DNA of 64,000 bases from Pampus argenteus (Eukaryota > Chordata > Actinopteri > Scombriformes > Stromateidae): contig CM072864.1 of the NCBI GenBank assembly GCA_036937835.1, forward strand, positions 2,477,501 to 2,541,500, read 5' to 3'. Made by a program: the position numbers and the translations under genes. Each line of letters starts with the position of its first letter. Position 1 is the first letter of the stretch. This document shows positions 14,201 through 26,900 of this stretch, in pieces. The notes under the pieces were generated by a model, which was not told where the DNA came from, did not search any database, and saw only the letters and a program-made list of their open reading frames with translations.

Positions 14201-16214
14201 AGCGAAACACAGGAGAGGAAGGGAGGGCGAGAAAGGGGAGGATTGGGACTGAGAGAGGGGTGGCCAACAGAGAATGAATGAGCGTTATTTGAAGATAAAG
14301 AGTGACTGAGAGAAAGTTGTTGTGTAACAACAGTGGCCAATAGTGGTGGAGGTATGCAAACTTTCACCAGTAAAGGAGGAATCATTTGGGTCAAGTTATA
14401 ACCTCGAATAAGTGACTTAACCTCCGTAAAATCTAAATGACACATCTGTAGAGTTGGCCCAAAAGACTAATAAAGGTTTAAAGAGTTAGTATTGTTCCTC
14501 GTCTCTACATCTAAATTCTTTAAACATGTTTTATTCTAGATTTGGACACATGCAGCGATAGTTAGAAATAGAAATTTGACAGCAACTAATGAGAATAATA
14601 CATGCAAAGACAGTAAAAGTTTAATTTCTTGTCACTAAAAACAATTAGTAACAAAGGTATGGTTAGGTTAATTTTGATAAAACCAAAGTTTTGTGGTTGC
14701 AGGGGACAAAGGAAAGGAAATAAAACCCTAAATACCTAAACGTACAGGGCTGAATTGCTAGATTGAAAAATATAACCCACAAAGCACACAATACGAACAA
14801 CAAAAGAGACGGAGCGAGAGCAGATAATGATGCTCGGTGGTGATTGGTTGTGATCGGCTGTACAATGATCAATGTCGGCTTGAAAGGAGGCAACGCTGAT
14901 GGTTTATGATGGAGGGAACAACTGCAAACAGTATGAAAATGAAATCAATAAGTCAACTGTGGAGAACAGTGAGAGGGTTTCGAAAAAAGAGAAACAGATA
15001 GGAGACGAGACAGAATAAAACAAGAGACAAAGAGGGGAGTAGGCACAGAGAGAGGGGGGGAAGAGTTGCAGACAGATGTATAAGCTAGATGAAAGGTGTT
15101 GGTTTAAAGGAAGCAGAGGCAGAAAAACAAAATTGACGGATGAAGGAAGAATCATTAAATATAGATAAAAGAGGCACTATAGCAAAAACAAACTGGCGAA
15201 CAATCAGATAAACCAACTGACAAAAGATCTGAGAAACTTTTCCACAAACCCCTCAGCATTCATGTGTGTTTAAGAACGCTTCAGGCGTGTGTGTGTTGTG
15301 ATATGTGTGTATGTTCAGGTAACCATAAACAGTAAAAAAGCATTTGTATAAAAATATTCAATAAAGTAGAAAAAGTCCTGGGTGGTTTATTCAGAAATCG
15401 GGTTTAGTGAAAACTCAGACTTTGTTAACCCTGAGATGAGGGAAACTCTGAGTTTATAGGGTGAATAGTCGAGTTTTAACTGCATTTCACTCACAATGTT
15501 TAAATTTACTACATTTGTTGAAGTAGATGAAGTAAAGTCACTTTTTATTTTAACCTTGCTGCCTTTTCAAATGCAAATCACCTTTAACACTTTATTACTG
15601 GATCAGATTGTGAGCTTACAGTCATGTCACTACGTCTTTGATCGGCATAATTTTTAAAACATTAACTCTACTTTTCCTCTTCGCTTATCTTCAGATAAGT
15701 CAGATTAAAGCTTAATGAATATATTTAATTACATGTATTAAATATGATGTAGCTACAGCCTAATACAGTCAGATTCCACCAGTTTATCATCATTTAATAA
15801 AATGTAAGTCTGGTAAACGATAAATTAATGGACAAGACTGAATAAAACGGCTCTACATTATAAAGATGAAGGTTCACGTCCACATACATGAATATCTCTA
15901 CGTCCACTGGATTCAAATGGAGGTTCTGCCTTTTATTTACCTGTTGCCATGGTAAATCGTGGTATTGATGACGGCTTTTTTCATTCACTGCACACCAGCT
16001 CAACACAGAGAGTGAACATACCGATTGAACTGACTCTGATCAGCTGTTCTGGAACCGAAAACTCAAGAGTTTCCCATTTCAGGGTTCATCAACTTGAGAG
16101 TTCAGGGATCGGCTCAGAGTTTGGTAAACCGACTGTGTGTTTACACTGGCACTAATGACTGTCCTGAACTCTATCCCTCCATCCCCAATAATAAATGTAG
16201 CTGTGTTTCAGTGA
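2061..16214. other. Intergenic DNA, no gene recognised
   Basis: AT-rich sequence with CA arrays (4177, 5189), poly-A runs (10434, 13321, 13440), a short CT/GA-rich stretch at 5640-5770 and purine/pyrimidine tracts near 14000-15150. Open frames of 60-160 codons here are low-complexity and show no splice-linked continuity. The 9360-9960 segment has more even composition than its surroundings, but no homology that I can name. Confidence 0.6.
4177..4219. repeat. (CA)n microsatellite
   Basis: About 21 perfect CA units. Similar arrays lie at 5189-5221, 16413-16448 and 18340-18363 (the last as GT). Confidence 0.95.
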
Positions 16215-16411
16215 GTCAGACACACACAAACAAGTTTGCTATCCTCGTTAGGACTTTGAATTGACTCTGTTCACCGTGGACAGCCTATCATCATTACCAA
16301 TTTCTAACCCTTACCTTCAATTCAAATTTTACCCCTAACCCTAACCAGGACCTCAGAAATTACGTTTTTGATGCATTACGACTGGGCAGCAATGATTCCC
16401 AGGAGGTAACA

Positions 16412-16450
<39 letters not shown>
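16215..16450. repeat. Microsatellite-flanked repeat with telomere-like hexamers
   Basis: Between short CA runs at about 16219-16229 and 16413-16448 lies TTTGCTATCCTCGTTAGGAC ... CCCCTAACCCTAACCAGGAC CTCAGAAATTACG. This layout (CA repeat, TCCTnGTnAGGAC block, CCTAACCCTAACC, AGGACCTCAGAAAT, CA repeat) resembles a family dispersed in many fish genomes. The mechanism of spread is not evident from one copy. Confidence 0.45.
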
Positions 16451-16451
<1 letters not shown>

Positions 16452-16839
16452 CAAGGTCATACAGCCAAAATGCAATGAGGGACAAACATACAAGCAGAGC
16501 TTAAGGAACACATTGAAGGATAAATCAATGCTATTTGAAATGTTCGATGTGAATCTGTTGCAGCAATCTCTATACACCTGTCACATACATGTCTTGAACT
16601 TTCTTTGCATTACTGCTGATGGCTTTTTTTTAGAGCCAGGGACACTGACTATGAAAAACATAAATTAATTTTCAGATTTTGATCAAACACGATATTTTTA
16701 GCAGATGGTCATCCTGCTAAATGCCTGAAGTATAGACTAATAGTCTGGTCTGTGCCAAGATTTCTGTTTGGTCCACAATCAGCTGTAAAAAAAAAAAAAA
16801 AAAAAAAAAATCAGTAATAACCAATATTTGATGTCAGTA

Positions 16840-17440
16840 AGGCAACCGTGTAAAGTATCCGGATTTTTAAGCTTGTCAGATTTAAATGATGACAACCAAC
16901 GAGGAGCATATTCAAACTGAATAAAATGGGACCAAGGATTGAACCATGTGGGACTCCACACAACATATGAGCTGACATTGAGACAAAACCACCAATAGCC
17001 AGCTACATAGCTGGCAAAAAACAGGTTTAAATGGGCCACGAATGACATTAGCTTTCACTATTTCCAGTAATAACAGCCTTTTCAACACGTCTTGAGACAT
17101 TTAACTTAGAAATTGGTCTGTAATTATGAGGGAGGGTTGGATCAAGGTCAGGTTTCTTTAAGAGGGGCTGAATACAGGCTTGTCTGAAATAGTCCAAAAA
17201 CATACCTGAGGACACAGACTCATTTAATATAGAGAGTAGAGAAGGCACAATGACTTCTAATACCTCTTTGAACAGTCTTGGAGGTCGAGTGTCAAGATCA
17301 CAGGAGATCAAGTTGCATGTGGGACACAATATTAAGGTTATTATTTAGGGAAATATCACTAAATAATGTGGAGGAGGCATCCGGTGAAGTTATACATGTG
17401 GTAGGGAGTGTTACAAAGGCTCTGATACCTTTAACCTTCT
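16840..17440 (-). mobile_element. Degraded L2/CR1-type LINE reverse-transcriptase fragment
   Basis: The minus-strand translation at 17048-17329 reads FRQACIQPLLKKPDLDPTLP followed by HNYRPISKLNV, the classic N-terminal RT block. At about 16905-16975 another frame reads CGVPHGSILGPILFSLNML, the GVPQGSILGPILFSLYM block. About 100 residues that normally lie between these blocks are missing, so the copy is internally deleted as well as frameshifted. Confidence 0.75.
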
Positions 17441-18332
17441 CAACAAAATAAGAAATTTATACACAATACTTACTACATAATCTACATAATCAGAGGAGGT
17501 AAAACAGTTTTAGGAGTAGAGTTTTCAAGTTGATCAAAGGTACTAATCAGAACACTGATTAATAAACCCCTTTTTTTTCACCTTTGCTCTGCTCTTCTTC
17601 ATTCTCTTTTTTTAATTGGCGAGTACCCTCAATCACATTTGTGGCCAAGATTGGAGTCTATTCACAGGACATTTAATGTGGAACCTTTCGTTCCTTCAAG
17701 CACTTGAAGTATCTGTCAAACCGTCAGTATGTACATGTACTGTGCCAGATTTCAGAACGTCCAGCAACACGGCCTATTGTTTGTTTGTTTTTTGTTTTTT
17801 TGATAAACCAGAACACTTGGGGCATGTCCCTGTTTCAGTGGAAAAGGGATTGAGGAGTCTGAAATGCAGCAGATAGCACTTAACACATCCTCACTGTGGG
17901 CATTGAAATTCACAAAGCTAATGAGCAAACTACTACCGGAACAATTTGTTAAGATTTAAGAAGATTTAAGAGTTTTATTCCTTTTTTTCCTCTTGTGGGC
18001 AGGAAGTGCCTCATAGGATAAAAAAGTGCCATCTTCTCTAAGGTACATCAACTTTATAGAAAAGTTCTGCACTTTAAAAGAAAAAAACATTACAAGACTT
18101 TAGCCCCAATTAAAAGCAGATTGCCTCAGATTTTAATACATGATGATTTCTCTCTAAACAAATATATAAATTGAGAAGAACTCTGTTCCTTAATTAGGCC
18201 CAGTTTAAAGAACATTTTGTAATATTTATTCATGCATAGCGACGAGGTGGAAGTGGAGTTCAACTTTGTGTTCGCTTCATACAGTCTGTGTCAAAAACTG
18301 AAGAGCAGATACTTAAGTGAAAGTGTGTGAAA

Positions 18333-18363
<31 letters not shown>

Positions 18364-20701
18364 GTCAGTAGCAGGTCCAGCAAGCAGCTGAAGCCCCTCA
18401 TTCTTCTTCATTAGTGTTGACTGCTCAGGGGCCTGTCGTCTCTCTCTCTCTCTCTCTGCATCTTTTCATCCTCTGTCCATCTCAAACCCTTCCTCTACTT
18501 CTCTCCTCAGAGTATCCACCCATCTTTTTTTCTCGCCTTTTACCTCCTGATCCTCACCTTTTTCTCAGGTTCTTCCTTCTCGCTTCACGTCTCCTCCAAC
18601 CCGCCTTCTTTCACTCCTCGCTCTCATCTGTCTGAGTCTTTCTCCTCCATCTCCCATCTCCCATCATCCCTCCTCTGCCTCCACCTGTTTAACTGTCCAC
18701 CTCCCCCTCTTCATTATTTTCTCCTCCTTTCTGCACTGCAGCCCATTTTCTTCCCTCTCTCCTTCAACTGCTCAGCCGTCATGTTTTCTACGTTTTCTAC
18801 ATTTCTTCTTCTCCTTTTTCCTCACATTCATTTCTCTTGTTTATTTCTTGTAAAGTCTCTGTAGCTTTACACCCAGCCTCACACGTTTTATCTCCCCTTT
18901 TTCTGAACTCTTACTTATTTTTTCTCCTTCACACCGCTTGTAGAGGAAGCCTGTTCCATTATGTGTTTCACTTGAACTGATCTCTAGCTTTTGCCCGTCA
19001 ACATTTAATCTCAGCTTTCACTTCATACCTAATTGTTTCTTCTTTCTTGTTGCTATCTTGCCATGCTTTCATGCTCACTTGTTCCTCTTTTTTTTTTTGC
19101 CACAGCCTTTCTTATTTTCTTTATTTTTCATTGGCTTTTCACATCTACCACTACAGGTTTTTTTTTCCAGTTTCGTGTATAGCTACCCTTGGTTGTTTTT
19201 GTCCTTTAATACAATTCTTTGTCTGCCTTCTCTTTGTATTTTTCTTCAGCGTGTTTGTCTATATTGTTATCTAGTAGCAGAGTAGCTGAGCTCCTGTGAT
19301 CTTTGTACGGGCATGACTCTTGTTCAAGCAACAATAAAACTGAAGGTAAAAGAAAAAGAGAAATCAATATTAGATTTTTTTTCAGTGGCTTTGCAAAAGT
19401 CAGTGTGATCGGCAGATCGGCAATAGATACAAATTCATTATCAGTATATCAGTATTGTCAAAAGGGGTTTTCTTTGAGAATGGACTTATCAAAACTTGAT
19501 GAAACTATTTTCTTTTCCCCCCGTATCTTCTGCTGTGCTATCCGCAGGGAATCATTCTTGCACACTACGTGAGCCACAGAAACAGCTGACAGACTCCTGC
19601 ACAATGGGCTGGGACATTTTGAATCACAACAGTGTTCCTAAATATGCTATACCATTCCTCTGTGGGTCCACACAAAGCTCCCATGCATTCACTACAATCC
19701 TGCCCTGCTCGAATAGTAGAAGCTCCTCTCAATATAAAGCAATTCAGTACATTGACACCCTACATCAGCACAGCAGGCAGCTGCTACGCTACCTGCTTAG
19801 CACCAACCTGCAAAAAGACCGTTTGCAACTACAACAACATGGATCAGGAGTGAAGTCCCATAACACAACTACTGGTTATCACCATATGAAACCTTCAAGA
19901 TCTCTGAGATTATAACACTTCTAGTATAGTATAGTTGCACAGCCAGTACAGAGAGGAGGAATGATTACAGCGACCAGGTGGCCAAATCTTAGATATGGAG
20001 TATTGTTCCTTTAATCCTTTATTTTCTAAAATCATGACATGAGAAGATGATGGCGTGACAAGGAAAAATGGGGCTGGAGAGACTTAGATGCGTCAAGAAA
20101 ATGTTACTCTTGTACTCTCTAAACTTATGTGCTTTATGTTTTGCACAACTCTCCAAGTCTACCTCTCTCTCTCTCATCTGACAGGCTGCTTTTAACTTTT
20201 CCCTCCCTCGGTATTAGACCCAAAGCCTGCTCCACAGCAGGGATCTGGATATATATGTGTGTGTGTGTATGTGTGTGTATATACGCCTCAGTAGCTGGCC
20301 TTGCTGAAGGGGAAAATAACAGCATTTAAAGCTTCAGAGGTCTAAACTTGCAGCTGGACAGATTCTGACCTTGCTGTTGTTGCACATACATCTGACGTTG
20401 GACATGCCGCTGTATCCGTCGTCTCTTCCAAACCTTTTTTTTTTTGCTGTTTTTACTCCCTGTATAAGCTGCTCCTTTTAGCTCTCCGCTCAGGTATTTT
20501 CACTCCTTACTTTCTGTTGGTCCTGCTCAGATTTTCCAAATCTCCACTTTTTCAAAATACCTCTATTGCAGTCTGTCAATGTTCGCTTCTTTTCTCTCCT
20601 CTTTCTATTGTGAGCCAAGCTGCTGACATTGATCAGCGTCAGAGCCTGGCTCTCTTCTCTCCGACGCTAAATGACTTGAGAATCCCTCCAGGCACACAGA
20701 C

Positions 20702-20703
<2 letters not shown>

Positions 20704-20743
<40 letters not shown>
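20704..20743. repeat. (GT)n microsatellite
   Basis: Twenty perfect GT units in the intergenic region downstream of chchd6. Confidence 0.95.
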
Positions 20744-20744
<1 letters not shown>

Positions 20745-21785
20745 GGGTATGTATTCGCTTCTGAGAGTGCAGATAAATGACTAGCGAATCCCACCGAGTG
20801 TCCAGACAGTGTGTATGTGTTACATCTCGCAGTGGCCGCATCAGGCTCAGCTTCCCAGAGGATAATGACTAGAGGTTGTTTGCTCCGTCTCTGCGGGGCC
20901 TGTGGGATCCTCCCCTCATTTGCCATCAAACTCATATGAACGTAGACACACACACACACACACACATAAAGACGGTTGTGTAACCCAGCAGGAAGACGTG
21001 TGTGATGTGCAGGCCTGCCCACTGACCCGCTGTGACACTGATCAAAAAACATCACAGTCGCTTCTGTTAAACTGGAAAAACCAAATAAGAACTAGACCAA
21101 ATTCAGTCCCAATTAAGCCCCCTCTCACATATTTAAAATCTCAGAAATGAAAAGTCATCATCTCTCTTCTTATCATTTCAAACTTTGATTAATGCAATAA
21201 GCAGTTGTGGTTTAGTCTCTCTTATATAGTTTAAGCCACCTCAAAAAGACATCAATAATTTGCTTTGCTTGAAACAAGCAGGCTCACAAAACACTTTCTT
21301 TACCCACTTTTCACTTTATAGGTATATACAAGGCAAGAATGAGACCAACTCAAGCATATAATAATCTATTTAGATCAACATAAACTATTTAAAAACATGC
21401 ATATCAATAATCAGCAATCTGATCTGACTCTTTTTCACTGACTATTTTATCTGGATATATCAATTTTCAAGAATTATCATCACAGGCCTTTAGATTCACT
21501 AAAGTTGAGGTTAAGTGTAGTATCAAAGTATCCATTAAAACAGTTATTTTGTCTTTAAACTCATTATGTTCAATGTGATAAACGTCTAATCTTTTTAAAA
21601 ATATCTCTCCTTTTCTTAACTCGTTCACAGTTCACGTCGACAGCTTTTAAAAGACACAAAATACACGAAGAACTTTATAAAAACTTTCTGATTCACAGGG
21701 TGAAAGTCAGTTAGATGCCTCGGGGGCTAATCAAGAGGAAAGACCTTGATGTGTAGGTTAAAGCAGACTGCAGTACAGCGCGCTG

Positions 21786-21787
<2 letters not shown>

Positions 21788-21819
<32 letters not shown>

Positions 21820-21910
21820 TACACTTATTGTGTACAATCTCTTTATAAGACAGTCTTCAAAGAGTCTTTACTTCACTCCTCGTTATCTCACACCAGATAA
21901 TACGAGGAAG

Positions 21911-21947
<37 letters not shown>
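21788..21947. repeat. Paired (CA)n microsatellites
   Basis: Two CA runs, at 21788-21816 and 21913-21947, about 100 bp apart. Confidence 0.9.
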
Positions 21948-21948
<1 letters not shown>

Positions 21949-23913
21949 CGGCAAGGACATTTGACTGTCACAAGTGTAGAAATACAAGAACACAAACGTA
22001 TACGCTCTCAGATGCGTGTCTATAAATGTGTTTGTGTGTGCATGGTGTCATATAACAGGAATACAAAGCTTCAGATGCCGTCGACAGTGTGCACATGTAC
22101 AGGCAGCCGTGTACACGCTACATTAGTGTAAGAGGGGAGCTGATTATCACATGGTGTTTTACTGTATGCCAGGGGAAGCCTCAGTGCCTCTGAGCAATGT
22201 GAGATGTGAGGAGACAGCAGCATGAGGCAGAGCGATACGTTGTTTGGGTACATGATGAGCAGCTACTCCTTCAAATGCCTCTACTGTACAAACTTTGGAA
22301 GTGCAAGCTAACGGTATTCTGTCCTTCAACTCCTCCTCCTCCTCCTATATTCTCTCTAACTTTCTGTAAAAGAAAACTCAAAAACAGCTGCAGTGATGCT
22401 TGAGGAGCTTGTCTTTGCTTTTGAATAATACAGCAGTATTTCCAATTGAGTAATGCGCAATGCTGCAAAGTAAAGTACAAAGGCTAGATTTTACTGAGTG
22501 CATGAATAAGTAACTGGTTTTTTCAGTGTGGATAAAATATATTTTTTTTAAATGCCAAAGAGAAAAAGATCAGTTGACCCAGTATAGACATACTGTAGCT
22601 GATAACTGGAGGAGTCTCCTCAAGACAAAGACAGCAAGTCAAACCTACATCAACTCAGGTCTGCATGAAACCACACTCTCTAATGTACAAAACTTAACTT
22701 AACACTAAGTAATTGATAATTAGGTCTGCGTGGAAATTTCTAGTCTCACATGACTGAGTTGTGCTTTTTTTTCAAGGTTAAACGGCAGCTTAATGCTGTT
22801 CAGTCCATTTCAAATCTCACCTCACAGTTAAAATGACACCAGAGATACAGTAAAAAAAAATATATATATATGGTGAGAAAACATATATACATAAAAATGC
22901 AATGTCAGCGCTTTAGTTTATGGCCATTCGAAAATTAGATGACTCAAATCGAGATTGGGCCAATATTTTACTCTCATAACCTCAAAAACAACTTTTCCTT
23001 TCATTACTGAATATCTCACACAGAGAAAATTAAAAAATATGTCGTATATTCATCTTTAATTATTAGAAGATTTAAAAAGATTTTGATAAAGAACTGGGTT
23101 AAAAGTTTTCAATAAATATAAAAGTGAAAAGACAATAAAACGCAAAAAAAAATCAAAAGTGAAGAAACACACGTAGTTTCTATGAAGGTTATGTGATCCT
23201 ATTTACAGTCAAAGCACTTTTATAATCTACATGAGTCCTAATAATGAGACTGCAGACATTATATCTGCCCTTTATAAACAGTATAAACCCTTTCCTGTTT
23301 ACCTGAAGTCAAGTCTTATTTTTGCCATTTTCTGTGAGTTTCTTCAAGTCAAATGTTATTTTCTAGGAAAAATATCTGCTTTTACTTTCTTTTTAACTGC
23401 TTGTTTTCAGATGACAACCTACTTTTCTTCACTTAATTTGAATTATTTTGCGCCTGTAAACTACTTTAAGATACATTTGACTGTGTTTGGCTTTGAAAAG
23501 GCGTCATTTTCAGTATCGGTACGGAAACAACTTCGGTAGTGCTGGAGAACTCGGATTTCGTACTTTTACATCAGACGCTCACTCTGAAAGCACTTTGTAA
23601 TGACAAGACTTTTCTCTGTGTAAAACCTAAAGTGACAGCACTCAAAATCCTATCAGTCTGACTCTTTTTTTCTTCTTCTTAACTCCCACAGAATAATCTT
23701 GAGAACATGAGAAAAAATGGATTTCTTTCTTTTACATCACACAGCGATGCTCTGAAAATAACAACATATCTCTCCACAGAAAAGCCACCACCCGAGTGTT
23801 ATGTTCCAAACCTGATATTATCATTATCATTATTATTATTATAACAACATTATTTTATAATTTGTTGGACTTATAAAGCTATATACATAATATCCAGATA
23901 TATTAACTTTATC

Positions 23914-26900
23914 TTAAATTCCTAGATTAGCTCTTACCTTCTTTGCAGCATTGATACACTGCAAGTATTCTTTGGTCAGGTCTGAACACTTCAGGGTCTG
24001 CTCGCTGTTCTCCTTGTAACAGGATAAAATCTGGGCCTGCAGGCCAGAACAAACCGGGTCGGTGCTGCGTGACCTGCAAAAGACACACACACACACACAC
24101 ACACAGATATGTAGACACAGTTGGAATTATGTATTGAGTTACAGCAAAAAAATAGGTTTGGTCTCCACTTTCTGACATAAAGGAATCACTAAAAACATTA
24201 AGAAAATGATGAGCATCCACATTTAAAGTTTGAATATTGACCCTCATGCGCCATCTACTTTAGATCAAAGCTTCGCATATTAAATTTGGTTTAAATTTCT
24301 TGAGGATTTTGATTACCGTAGTTGGAATCAAAACTAGTGCATCATGCTGTGAGCAGGTACCATCAGGGTGAAGGAGCAACTTTTTAAAGCACAACAACAG
24401 GCAAGAACGTACCTGCCCAGCAGCAAATAGCAGATAAACAAAGTTAGCGACTAGCTGGTGAAGATAGTGGAGCGTTTAGCGTTCAGGAGTTGGTAAAGAA
24501 GGAGGAGGACTTAAATTCAGGTAAATGAATGATAATATTCACCACCAATCAGCTTAAAATCAATATATAACTCTAAAAACATCAATCAATACAATCAATA
24601 CAACCATCGACGCAGGTTGTGACCCGATGATTATGTACCGGGGCTCTAAGTGACGACAGAACGCGCGTGACCTACACTCAATCCTGTGCCTGAATGCATC
24701 CTGTGTGAAGATGGATAAAGACGGTGCAGATGTTTGTTAGCCACAACAACAAGAACAAAAGAAAAACTGTGAAACAATAAAATAAAAAAAATATAAGAAA
24801 ATCTCAAGAAGGGGAGGTCTGATTAAATGAGGCAGAACAGAGATGGAAAATAATTAACATCTACACCCACTGCAACCTGTTTAACAACCTATGGTGAGTA
24901 TGGTACGTGCTTCATTGCAAATCATGCAATTAGTGCTAAATCACATCTAATTGAGTGGGCTGGATCTTTCTGATCAAATACAGCAGAAAAGTGTGCTTTG
25001 AGAGATTGAATTAGCCATACTTAATTTGATATGTGGGCTGTGTTATAATTGGTCTTTGACTGTCTATCTGTGTGATTGTTAACTATGACAGGCTTTCTGC
25101 CTCGGTGCCACACTGTAATAGATTCTGACTGATTGAAGCAGAGACAAGCAAGTTATGTACGCCCACGCAGGTAGAGAAAGGCACATGCACTAACGTACAC
25201 GCCCACACACACACACACACTCTGTACACTGTAAACATGAAAGCACAGTCAACACACACACACCCCTACATGCTGACACGTCACACTTCCTCTGTGAGGA
25301 GCATTTAACACCGCATTTAATTGAAAGTCAGATTAAAAAAAGGTCCTTTTTTGGCTTTGATTCCCAGAGGAGAGATGACCCCAGCGTTTCAATTACAGCA
25401 TATCTATATCCACGCACACGCACACGCGCACGCACACGCACACGCTTCATCGTCAGCGGCAGCAGCAGTATCGCAGATGCAATGCCTGAGTTTATCTGAG
25501 CATGATTGATACGGGTTAAAGAGGAACAGAGGAGGAGAGAAAATCGTATAAAAAAAAGAAAAGAAATGCGATCAAACGATGAGAGACGAAATAAAGCATC
25601 CATTGGTGTTCTCTCACAAGACCGTTTAAAAAAGATGACGGCCTCATCAGATTACTCCGACTCCCTCGCCACTTCCAATGGTTATCTTGCCTGTTTAATC
25701 GCTCTTCTTACACTTTTTGTGTCCGTCTTCCTCCAACTTGGTCTATTTTTTTACTTTTCTTCCACCCTCCCTCCCTCCCTTCCTCCTTTCTTATTTCTCT
25801 CATCACATTAACAACACAGAGAGGACGACACCAAAGCGCGCCATCTTTATCTCTCTCTCTTTCTGTGTGTGTTTGAGGCCGCAAAAAGATAAGGAACTCT
25901 CCTTTAATTTGAAATAAATGGCCTTCATCAGGGAAGCCAAAGCCTCCTGATAGTGCGGCATGGTTTATTAAAGGTGCTTGAAGCAGAAAATTGGTTCAGC
26001 CGCGCCGAAGCTAAAGCTCCGTCCACATGCTACACCAAATTGAAGGTGAGGTTTTAAAATCAACAATATTAACTGAGCCGCTTACACAAAATAAATAAAT
26101 AAAAATAAAGAGGGAGGAGGAGGAGGAGGAGGAGGAGGATGAGGAGGAGGAGGAGGAGGCGGCTTTGGACTTTTTGGCTGGAACGAGGTAAAGCAGCGTC
26201 CCCGACAGCCTGTCAAAGTACATGTGCTGAGAAAGCACGTATGTGGCGAGCAGTCCGTTCTCTACGCACCCGTGAGCGGTAAATATGACAAAACATAAAC
26301 AGCAAGATTAGTTGCTTAATTAATGGCGCTGCCCATTATTTTTAATCTCCCGGCGAAGGCGGAGGCAGACGAAAACATAGAGGCCTCAGACTTCTGACCG
26401 GCTTACGGAGACAAAGAGAGGAGGAGGAATAAAGGAACAGAAATTGGAAAATGGAGAAGGCACAAAACACACCACCGACAACAAAAGCCTCTGGCGAAGC
26501 CACGAGACTGATAAGAAAGATGCTTTTATCGCCTCTAAGCCGCGCTTCTCTCTGAGTTACAGTGATAGTTTTTGTGTTTTACTTAATAGCTTTGGCAACA
26601 CATATGATGCTTTGTTTGTCCTACATGCTATTTTATTTCCGTCCCGCCCGACTACAAAGTATCAGTATCTCTACTGTGTTTCAGGCAAGTAATTAGAAAG
26701 TCTTGTTAACATCTCAGAGAAAACGTTGCCCGAGGAAGAAAAATGAAGAGAATCTAATACTGTGACTGACTTGAGGGATAATGCAAAGTCTGCAACATTT
26801 TGCTTGTGAGAATATCAAAATTATTACACATTTTCAATGTGAAGACAACAAATAAGCATATTTCCTGCTCCTATTGGAAACGTACATTCAGCATTCATGT

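Larger units (their letters stand above)
17441..23913. other. Region 3' of chchd6 exon 7; no certain gene, may hide a terminal chchd6 exon
   Basis: Contains a strong pyrimidine tract at 18420-18830, GT/CA arrays and AT-rich DNA. A last short chchd6 exon of the type known from other vertebrates should lie at lower coordinates. I found no splice site plus short frame that convinces me. Confidence 0.5.

Noticed and set aside
13957..14445. A 162-codon frame on the minus strand, Ser/Pro/Leu-rich
   Set aside because: It arises from a purine-rich plus-strand tract. A second overlapping frame of similar quality exists and there are no recognisable motifs.
16786..16810. Poly-A run as the tail of the adjacent LINE
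   Set aside because: The LINE fragment is on the minus strand, so its tail would appear as poly-T on the plus strand.
18366..18436. Possible chchd6 exon 8 on the minus strand starting QSTLMKKN after CCTGAG
   Set aside because: The start resembles QSMLEKGG of CHCHD3, but the upstream sequence is purine-rich rather than a polypyrimidine tract and the frame runs on without a prompt stop.
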